Below are positions 57,127 to 64,000 of a DNA stretch of 64,000 nucleotides, in pieces. Location of the stretch: the NCBI RefSeq assembly GCF_041075285.1, contig NZ_CP163512.1:2852001-2916000 (forward strand), in the 5' to 3' direction. The stretch comes from Providencia rettgeri. GTDB taxonomy: Bacteria; Pseudomonadota; Gammaproteobacteria; Enterobacterales; Enterobacteriaceae. Under the pieces are notes generated by a model. The model had not been told where the DNA came from and ran no database searches. It saw nothing but the letters and a program-made list of their open reading frames with translations. Made by a program: the position numbers and the translations under genes. How positions within the stretch are numbered: position 1 is the stretch's first letter; the number at the start of each line of letters is the position of its first letter.

Positions 57127-58077
57127 TTAGTGACGGACCAGTCGAATATCAAAATCAAACTGTTTAAAAAACGCTTCCAATTGGTCTAGCTCTTGGGCGC
57201 TATAGGTTGGGTCTTGTTTCACTGGGTAAATCATGTCTAATTTGTCATATTTACCTCGCCCCAACTGGTGATAAGGTAGAATATCAATCCGTTTTACGTT
57301 ACCGCGTTTGGATAGCGCCATTGCGTATTCAATAGCCCCCGTGATCGCATCGTACGAATCGTTATAACCGCGAACCAAAGGCATCCGCACGACCACATTT
57401 GCACCTAGCTCAATGAGCCTTTCAAGGTTTCGGCGTACATTTTCGTTACCAATGCCAAAAATATTTTTATGCTGCGCACTATCAATGTGTTTGATGTCAT
57501 ACAAAAATAAGTCGACGACTTCAGCGAGCTTTTCATAATTTGCTAATGATGTTGTACCTTGGGTTTCGACTGCGGTATTGATCATCATTTTTTTACATTC
57601 ACGTAGCAGTTCAACGGCGAAATCGGTTTGCAGGCTCATTTCCCCGCCCCCAATCGTGACACCTCCACCAGAAGAAATATAAAAATCATAATCCTGCATA
57701 ATGATTTCCATCATTTCAGCGACCGTGACATCTTTGCCCATAATGTCTAGCGCTCCACCAATACACACCTCTTCACACTTACGGCAACCAATACAATCAA
57801 TGCTGCGATTAACACGGTGAATTTGTTCACCATGATCATGGGTTGTCATGTAATGGATACCCGTTGGACAAACATCAACACACTTACCACAATTGACGCA
57901 TTTATCATGGGAGAACATCACTTGAAACTGGCTGCTTAACCCTTCAGGGTTTGCACACCAAGGACAGCGAATATTGCACCCTTTAAGAAAGATCAGCGTG
58001 CGGATACCATCGCCGTCATAAATGGAATATTTTTGGATATTAAATATCCGACCTTTAATATCTGCCGCGCTCATCAT
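57127..58077 (-). CDS. cutD: CutD, glycyl-radical activating enzyme for CutC
   Basis: Radical-SAM enzyme that installs the glycyl radical on CutC. 316 residues with CNIRCPWCANPEG (CxxxCxxC) and an inserted 2x[4Fe-4S] ferredoxin domain (CVNCGKCVDVCP, CIGCRKCEEVC, about residues 60-110). SSGGGVTIGGGEMSLQ is the family GGE motif region. It follows cutC by 78 bp. Confidence 0.96.
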   Translation of the reverse strand: MMSAADIKGRIFNIQKYSIYDGDGIRTLIFLKGCNIRCPWCANPEGLSSQFQVMFSHDKCVNCGKCVDVCPTGIHYMTTHDHGEQIHRVNRSIDCIGCRKCEEVCIGGALDIMGKDVTVAEMMEIIMQDYDFYISSGGGVTIGGGEMSLQTDFAVELLRECKKMMINTAVETQGTTSLANYEKLAEVVDLFLYDIKHIDSAQHKNIFGIGNENVRRNLERLIELGANVVVRMPLVRGYNDSYDAITGAIEYAMALSKRGNVKRIDILPYHQLGRGKYDKLDMIYPVKQDPTYSAQELDQLEAFFKQFDFDIRLVRH

Positions 58078-58155
58078 CGCACCTCAAAACCACGAAAAGA
58101 TGTATTGTTTTTATTTTGAAATGGCAGGTATGGCGTCATACCTGCCAATATCGGT

Positions 58156-61100
58156 TTAGAACTTCTCAATCACGGTACGGCTGATAATTTCGTCTTGAAC
58201 TTCTTTGCACAGTTCAACGAAGTAAGCACTGTAACCAGCAACCCTAACGATTAAATCACGATATTTTTCAGGCTCTTGCTGTGCTTTTTTCAGCATTTCA
58301 TTATCAACATAGCTAAATTGCATTTGCCCGTTACCTAAAATAGAGGCGGTTCTTAGCAATGTAATTAAGCCGTGGCGGCCTTCAGGGGTATCCAACAAGC
58401 CTTTTAAGAACTTGAAGTTATGCACCATACCGATGTTCATTGTTTCTACATTCATCTTACTGATGGATTTAATGATGGCGGTTGGCCCTTGTTTATCCGC
58501 ACCTTGCGTTGGGCTGATACCATCAGATAATGGCATCCATGCTAAACGCCCGTTGGCACTCGCTGCGGTTAGTTCACCGATTGGTGTATTATTCGAAATC
58601 GATAAAGTTCCGTGACTGAATGTGGAATACAACATCTTGTATTTACGGCATTCACGCTCTGTCCACTCAGTAATATCCAGCGCATATTGGTCAACATAGT
58701 TGTCATCGTTACCAAATTTTGGTGCATTCAAGCAGTCGCGACGTAGTTCGTCATAACCTTCAAAGTTAGCTAACAGACCGTCACGCACTTGCTCAAGGGT
58801 GTAGCGCTTATCTTCATAAACCAGTTTGCGAATTGCTGCCATAGAGTCGACGTAAGTCGCAAGACCAGAGAAAATCAATCCTGGACCGTGGTTAACCATC
58901 GCCCCACCTGCCGCAACGTCCTTCCCTTTTTCCATACAGCCTTCCACCAGCAAGGACATTAATGGTTTTGGCGCAACGTCACGGTGTACGCGTTGGCTGA
59001 TCACCGTACCCACGGCGGATAAGCGGATAATATGAGCAATTTGCTCTTTTACTGCCCGATCAAAATCTTCAAATGTTCTCAGTTCACGAAGATCCCCCGT
59101 ATCTAAGCCTTGGTAGCTATCGAATAGCACCATACGACCACGGTTTAATACAAACTCAATGGCAATTGGCCATTGTGTGTAACCTGTTGATGTCCATTGA
59201 TAAATTCGGCCTGATTTTTGTGGTTCAACACAGCCCATCAAGCAGTAGTCCCGTGCATCTTCAAAATCAAAACCTTTGCGTAGCATCATTTTGATATGGG
59301 AATCATCGAAGTGGCAGGCAGGGAACCCCATACCGGCTTTTACAACATCGACAATTTTTTCCATGTATTTTTGTGGTGATTGGTTATGAATACGGCAAGC
59401 CAGTGATGGCTGGTACACTTTAACGAAGCGCACAGCGTCCATAATTAAATAGGTCAGGTCATTACAAGCATCGCCGCCTGAACGTTTTTGCCCGCCGACC
59501 GTTAAGTTGATAAACGGCTGATAACCTGCGAAATATTTCGCACCTAACTCACTGGACATCCACATTAACTCAGCACATTTGATGATAAACGCCTGCATCA
59601 TTTCTAAAGCTTGGTCTTGCGTTAAGCGACCTGTTTTGATGTCATTTTCATACATTGGCAAGCAGTATTGGTCGAGACGACCTAAAGATAGTCCCGTTTG
59701 GTTTTCTTCAATTTCAAACAAGGATTCTACTGTCCAAATGCTTTGCAGTGCTTCTTGCAAGGTTACTGGCGGGTTGGCAGGCACATTTTGGTTTACTTGT
59801 GCAATAGTCAGTAACTCTTCACGGCGTTTATGATCCGTTTCTTTTGCTGCCAATTCACGCGCATGTTCTGCAATGCGGTGTGCGTAAGCCACAACACCTT
59901 CACATGTTTCAATGGAGGCTTTATAGAAATAGATACGGTCGATATCATCCGGGTTTTCCATGCTGAGCTCAGCCAGTTTCGCCTGAGCATCTGCTTTAAT
60001 GCCATTCATACCTTTGGTAAATAGCAAGACGTCATAACCTGGGCAAGTGTCACCACCACCGTTAATTTGGTGATACGACAAGTCACTGACAAATGTTTCA
60101 CCGCTAAACTCCCACACACCTGCTTCACGGTATTGGGCTTCACAGATTTCATCTAATGAGCGACCTTTCCAGAATGGTGCTATCTCTTCACGGATCACTT
60201 TTTTGTCTTCTTCAGAGATAACAAATGGGTCTTGTGGACGAGTGCTCATGGTGTCAAGTTCATCGACTACCCAACGCCATGCGATATCAGGGGAGAACGC
60301 ACCTGCACGTGGTTTACCACATGGATGTCCAACAATTAACTCTTCTGGTTGAATTAAGATAGGTGCCGTTTCACATGCGCGGCGAAATGCTTTTGCACGT
60401 AATAAAATAGGCGGTAAACCAGGATTATTTTTAACAACTTCCGTAAACGCTAATGCGCGGTAAATAGAGACGCTTGGGCGCGCTTCCAAATAACGGTTAC
60501 GCAGGCGTTGTAAACGAGGCGTCAGCCCTTCCATAACGTTGAATTCAGCCTCAGCGTGTGCAGATGGTGCAACATAACTGGCATTCGGCGCAGAATATTG
60601 CGGCTGGGTACTGACTTGGCCACAATATAAGCGTACTTTTAAGCTATTATTAACGGCCATGATATTTTCATGCGCCGATAACATCATGGCGGATAATTCG
60701 TTAATGCAGACTCGAGGGTCGGTTAAATACACGCCACCTTTTAATGCATCAAACATTGGGTAACCATCCACCATTTTTGTCGAGCGCACTTCGGAAAGTT
60801 CAGCCAATTTCAGCCATAAACTTTCAACCACTTCATACGCTTGTGCAGGGGTTAAACGACCTTGTTCAATATCCCGTTGGTAGAATGGATAAACCGCTTT
60901 GTCAAAGCCCATTGGATTAACTGCGTAGCTGCCATTTTCTAGATGTAAAATAAGCTGTAATAAGTAAAACGCTTGGCAAGCTTCTTTAAAGGTTTGTGCA
61001 GGTTTAGCGGGTACATTACGTAAAATCGCCGCACTTTCTTGCAGTTCTAACCGACGATACTGGTTTGATTCAACCGCGGCCATACTTTCGGCTTTAGAGG

Positions 61101-61587
61101 CAAGGGATTGCGCAAAGTGAATAGCAGCATCACATGCATAAATTGCAGCTCGGCAATTATTTGCCTCATCAATACTATTGCGACTGACTGCGCTGCCGAT
61201 GTTTCTGACTCGGTTTTCCAGTTGAGATTTAATTTCTAAAAAACCGATATTCAGCACCGCTAAATAGTCAGGGGAATCCACTGTACTGTCCCCGGCTAAG
61301 AATGTGTAAATGCTGTTACTGTGAATTTCGTTTTCAGTGAAAAAAATTGCACCACGTGGTGTCGACGATTGGCTACCAATAATCAATTCATCTTGCGCAA
61401 TAAATACAGGAAAATGGCGAATAAATTCATAAAAACGTTGAGCTGGTTTAATTGCCTGCGGTGCACCTGAAAGCTGGCTTTCCAGTGCTTCTAAAATATT
61501 GGCGCGTTCAGTAATAATTGAGCTATTGCGGGCAGTTAAGCGTTCAGCCAGCATTTTTACGCGTGGGGTCAGAGCATATTTAGTCAT
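58156..61587 (-). CDS. cutC: CutC, choline trimethylamine-lyase (long, type II)
   Basis: Glycyl-radical enzyme cleaving choline to trimethylamine and acetaldehyde anaerobically. 1143 residues, the long form found in Proteus and Klebsiella. The catalytic Cys786 and Glu788 are in [10 protein letters not shown], and the radical glycine is Gly1118 in RVAGYSAYF. The main catalytic domain begins near residue 350 ([18 protein letters not shown]). The N-terminal ~340 residues repeat the start of that domain in diverged form, without catalytic residues. Confidence 0.97.
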   Translation of the reverse strand: MTKYALTPRVKMLAERLTARNSSIITERANILEALESQLSGAPQAIKPAQRFYEFIRHFPVFIAQDELIIGSQSSTPRGAIFFTENEIHSNSIYTFLAGDSTVDSPDYLAVLNIGFLEIKSQLENRVRNIGSAVSRNSIDEANNCRAAIYACDAAIHFAQSLASKAESMAAVESNQYRRLELQESAAILRNVPAKPAQTFKEACQAFYLLQLILHLENGSYAVNPMGFDKAVYPFYQRDIEQGRLTPAQAYEVVESLWLKLAELSEVRSTKMVDGYPMFDALKGGVYLTDPRVCINELSAMMLSAHENIMAVNNSLKVRLYCGQVSTQPQYSAPNASYVAPSAHAEAEFNVMEGLTPRLQRLRNRYLEARPSVSIYRALAFTEVVKNNPGLPPILLRAKAFRRACETAPILIQPEELIVGHPCGKPRAGAFSPDIAWRWVVDELDTMSTRPQDPFVISEEDKKVIREEIAPFWKGRSLDEICEAQYREAGVWEFSGETFVSDLSYHQINGGGDTCPGYDVLLFTKGMNGIKADAQAKLAELSMENPDDIDRIYFYKASIETCEGVVAYAHRIAEHARELAAKETDHKRREELLTIAQVNQNVPANPPVTLQEALQSIWTVESLFEIEENQTGLSLGRLDQYCLPMYENDIKTGRLTQDQALEMMQAFIIKCAELMWMSSELGAKYFAGYQPFINLTVGGQKRSGGDACNDLTYLIMDAVRFVKVYQPSLACRIHNQSPQKYMEKIVDVVKAGMGFPACHFDDSHIKMMLRKGFDFEDARDYCLMGCVEPQKSGRIYQWTSTGYTQWPIAIEFVLNRGRMVLFDSYQGLDTGDLRELRTFEDFDRAVKEQIAHIIRLSAVGTVISQRVHRDVAPKPLMSLLVEGCMEKGKDVAAGGAMVNHGPGLIFSGLATYVDSMAAIRKLVYEDKRYTLEQVRDGLLANFEGYDELRRDCLNAPKFGNDDNYVDQYALDITEWTERECRKYKMLYSTFSHGTLSISNNTPIGELTAASANGRLAWMPLSDGISPTQGADKQGPTAIIKSISKMNVETMNIGMVHNFKFLKGLLDTPEGRHGLITLLRTASILGNGQMQFSYVDNEMLKKAQQEPEKYRDLIVRVAGYSAYFVELCKEVQDEIISRTVIEKF

Positions 61588-61645
61588 GTTAGCTTATCCT
61601 GATGTTCGTTCTAGTTTGTTGTTCATCACCTAACAGCATTTGCTG

Positions 61646-62776
61646 TTAAAAAGATTGCCGATATAGCGTTTCAAGTTGCACTTGGTTCACATCCCGTGGA
61701 TTGGTCGGAGTGCAACTATCACGCAGTGCTTGCCCAACCATTTCCCCTAAACGGGCGTTAAAATCGGTTTCACAAATCCCTGTAGCTTGAATGCCTTTTG
61801 GCATATTCATTTCATCTTTCAACACGTTGATTGCCATAATTAGGCTTTCAACACCTTCTCGTACGTTAGAAGCAGGTAAATTCAAGCACTTCGCAAGGTG
61901 CGCATAACGCTTCGCCGCATCACTATCACAACGCCCCTCTAACTCGGCATTAAATGCCACTACGTGCGTCATCAATAGGGCATTGGCACGACCATGAGGA
62001 ATATGAAATACACCACCTAATGCATGGGCTAAGCTATGTGTGATCCCCAAAGACGCATTGGTAAATGCCATTCCTGCAATGCAAGAGGCGTTATGCATTT
62101 TTTCGCGAGCAAGTAAGTTGCCGCCTTCGCGGTAACAGTCAATCAAATGACCAAAAACCAGCTGCACGGCTTTTTCTGCTAGCGCATCAGAAAAATCAGA
62201 TGCAGTACGGGAAACGTAAGCTTCTAATGCATGGCAAAGCACATCCATGCCCGTATCCGCAGTAATTGAAGCAGGCACGGATTTCACTAAAACAGGGTCA
62301 AGGATCGCCACATCGGGCAACATAAACTCATCCACTAACACCAGCTTTTCAGAGTGAGATTTAATCACTGAAAAGCTGGTGACTTCAGAGCCTGTACCGC
62401 TAGTCGTTGGGATCGCAATAAACTGCGGTTTTGCCCGATTGGCGTCGTTTTTCGTGTGCCATAAGGAGTAAATAATGGCTTTCGCCGCATCAATCACTGA
62501 GCCACCACCCAAGGCAATCACCACATCGGGGTATTGCACATCCATGACTTTCATGCCTTTTACGATGGCTGAAATATCCGGATCAGGCAGAACATCGTCA
62601 TACATTGAAAAAGCAATGCCTGAACGAGTTAATCGACGAGTCACTTCATCGGCTAGGCCAAATTTCACCATGGCTTTATCGGTGACGATAAATACCTGCT
62701 GAGCCTGCATTTGTGAGATAAAATCCAGTGCGTTAGCACCGAATTGGACTCGCGGTTTAATGAGAAATTGATTCAT
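61646..62776 (-). CDS. cutO: CutO, iron-containing alcohol dehydrogenase
   Basis: Reduces acetaldehyde to ethanol, regenerating NAD+ within the microcompartment. 376 residues of the Fe-ADH family: nucleotide-binding ALGGGSVIDAAKAIIYS (about residues 88-104), and metal-ligand histidines in DVLCHALEAYVS and HSLAHALGGVFHIPHGRANA. It precedes cutC by 58 bp. Confidence 0.94.
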   Translation of the reverse strand: MNQFLIKPRVQFGANALDFISQMQAQQVFIVTDKAMVKFGLADEVTRRLTRSGIAFSMYDDVLPDPDISAIVKGMKVMDVQYPDVVIALGGGSVIDAAKAIIYSLWHTKNDANRAKPQFIAIPTTSGTGSEVTSFSVIKSHSEKLVLVDEFMLPDVAILDPVLVKSVPASITADTGMDVLCHALEAYVSRTASDFSDALAEKAVQLVFGHLIDCYREGGNLLAREKMHNASCIAGMAFTNASLGITHSLAHALGGVFHIPHGRANALLMTHVVAFNAELEGRCDSDAAKRYAHLAKCLNLPASNVREGVESLIMAINVLKDEMNMPKGIQATGICETDFNARLGEMVGQALRDSCTPTNPRDVNQVQLETLYRQSF

Positions 62777-62784
62777 GCTGTTCT

Positions 62785-63042
62785 TTACTCCTTGGTATAA
62801 ACCTTCTCGACAATAGCAACCACTGACATGGCCTTGTATTTGTCTTTGTTCAACGCAAAGTACGCTTCTGCTAACACAATGTCGTTGATACCGGCACCGA
62901 CGCTGTCTACCGCCACATACGTTCGGTCTTTCAACGGTTCAAGGTCATCCCCTAGCGCTGCAACCATCAGTAAGTTGCTTCCACTAAGCTCTTGGCATTT
63001 CTGCGTTGCGACAACATGTCCGATTACTTTTGCCAAAATCAT
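62785..63042 (-). CDS. EutN/CcmL-type microcompartment vertex protein
   Basis: An 85-residue pentameric vertex protein closing the shell. MILAKVIGHVVATQKCQEL, DSVGAGINDIVLAE and the terminal VVAIVEKVY are characteristic. It lies between the aldehyde dehydrogenase and alcohol dehydrogenase genes with short gaps. Confidence 0.94.
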   Translation of the reverse strand: MILAKVIGHVVATQKCQELSGSNLLMVAALGDDLEPLKDRTYVAVDSVGAGINDIVLAEAYFALNKDKYKAMSVVAIVEKVYTKE

Positions 63043-63068
63043 GGTTTATACCGCCTTATTTCAATGAG

Positions 63069-64000
63069 TTACTTATTTAGGCGACCGAGAACGGCCTTGA
63101 TAATTTGCTCAACGTTTTCCTCGGTGATATCACCTTGGGACACAAGGGCTTCCGTCATTGCCGCCGGACTAAAACGGTCATCTGCCGAGTTAGAAACCGG
63201 TGAAGATGCCGCGACAGGTTGGCGGAAACGATCATCATCTAAAATGCTGATTTGCGATTGATTCCCCCCTATTGATGCTGCCGGTTGAGCAACTGCACAC
63301 GCCTTCGCAGGTTGCCTTAAATCATCAATAGAACGCACGCCATAGCCCACTTTACGAATGTTTAGCAAGTTCATTGGCCCGACGTTATCTGAACTCGAGC
63401 CCCCCCCCACTGCACCGCAACCTAACGTTAATGCCGGTGTAATATTGGTTGTTGCCCCAATACCACCTAGTGCCGCAGGGGTATTTATCAAAATGCGGTT
63501 AACGGGTTTTTCAAGAGAGAATTGGCGGATCACATCTTCATTTTGCGTGTGGATCACCAAGGTGTGGCCTAACCCTTCGTTAGTCAGCAAATCCACAACA
63601 CGATGGCAGGCAGATTGCCAATCTTCTTCAATATACATCCCTAAAATTGGGCAGAGTTTTTCACGTGAATACGGGTTTTTAGGTGAGACGGTTTCCTGTA
63701 AGGCAATAAGAACGCGCGTATTGGCAGGTACCGAAAATCCTGCTCGCTGACTCAAAGTAATAGCATCTTTTCCAACCACTTCAGGGTTGATGGTGCCGTT
63801 TGCCCGCAGTAACATTGATGCCATGCGCGCCGCTTCGTCTTCATTCATAAAGTAAGCGCCTTGTGCGAGCAACTCGCGATGCACTTCGTTATAAATGCAA
63901 CGTTCAACAATAATCGATTGTTCAGACGCACAAATCACACCGTTATCAAACGTTTTGCTGGTGATAATGTCATTCACCGCTTGTTTGATATTGGCACTAC
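63069..64000 (-). CDS. cutF: CutF, CoA-acylating acetaldehyde dehydrogenase (5' end outside window)
   Basis: Oxidises acetaldehyde to acetyl-CoA. The frame is open to the window edge (SANIKQAVNDIITSKTF before the first visible in-frame GTG), so the N-terminus lies beyond 64000. The catalytic Cys is in FDNGVICASEQSI. The end carries a Ser/Asp-rich linker and a C-terminal amphipathic helix (ENVEQIIKAVLGRLNK) fitting an encapsulation peptide. Roughly 310 codons of a ~480-550-residue protein are visible. Confidence 0.93.
   Translation of the reverse strand, partial: SANIKQAVNDIITSKTFDNGVICASEQSIIVERCIYNEVHRELLAQGAYFMNEDEAARMASMLLRANGTINPEVVGKDAITLSQRAGFSVPANTRVLIALQETVSPKNPYSREKLCPILGMYIEEDWQSACHRVVDLLTNEGLGHTLVIHTQNEDVIRQFSLEKPVNRILINTPAALGGIGATTNITPALTLGCGAVGGGSSSDNVGPMNLLNIRKVGYGVRSIDDLRQPAKACAVAQPAASIGGNQSQISILDDDRFRQPVAASSPVSNSADDRFSPAAMTEALVSQGDITEENVEQIIKAVLGRLNK

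Overview
The window is a gammaproteobacterial chromosome segment, most likely Providencia (Morganellaceae). This is inferred from the moderately AT-rich composition, close relatives of E. coli core genes (rpoH, ftsYEX, frdABCD, groESL, efp), an MrpJ-type HTH regulator and a CutC/CutD choline microcompartment locus of the Proteus/Klebsiella kind. Species cannot be fixed by eye.

Layout. 1-8 kb: livHK, panM, a VOC protein, rpoH and ftsYEX. 8-15.4 kb: rsmD, yhhL, yhhM, yhhN, zntA with a ZntR-type promoter, a recombination-promoting nuclease gene (rpn) with a duplicated tail, tusA and yhhQ. 15.6-22.7 kb: the glycerol-3-phosphate block, glpACB divergent from glpTQ. 22.8-28.4 kb: epmA, a MITE-like repeat, frdABCD and a hairpin-rich spacer. 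28.6-35.5 kb is accessory: a small secreted protein, a tetracycline module (tetR, tetA, a second TetR-family gene) bracketed by two same-direction repeat copies, a LuxR-like regulator with an MHS transporter, a Ner-like protein, and gdx/sugE behind a guanidine-II riboswitch. 35.7-48 kb: eamA, cstA-ybdD, efp/epmB, yjeI, groESL with a sigma-32 promoter, fxsA, aspA and dcuA. 48.6-54.3 kb: an orphan MrpJ-like regulator, yjdC, tRNA-Phe, a DUF2628 protein, an AbgT transporter, a YhdN homologue, an AraC regulator and a CsaA-like protein. 54.5 kb to the end: most of a choline-utilisation microcompartment operon read leftward.

The genes form coherent units. glpACB, glpTQ, frd, aspA and dcuA together serve anaerobic respiration with glycerol-3-phosphate as donor and fumarate as acceptor, with aspartate supplying fumarate. 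epmA, epmB and efp make and modify elongation factor P. The cut operon cleaves choline to trimethylamine and acetaldehyde inside a protein shell and processes the aldehyde to ethanol or acetyl phosphate.

Points most worth a second look: the rpn gene carries an internal Shine-Dalgarno and ATG that would make a 64-residue C-terminal protein, and a free-standing duplicate of that tail with the same signals follows it. A ~272-bp TA-flanked repeat family surrounds the tet module, and one copy sits exactly in the tetR stop codon. Five perfect or near-perfect palindromes are packed into about 210 bp after frdD. CutC carries an internal duplication of its own N-terminal half-domain.
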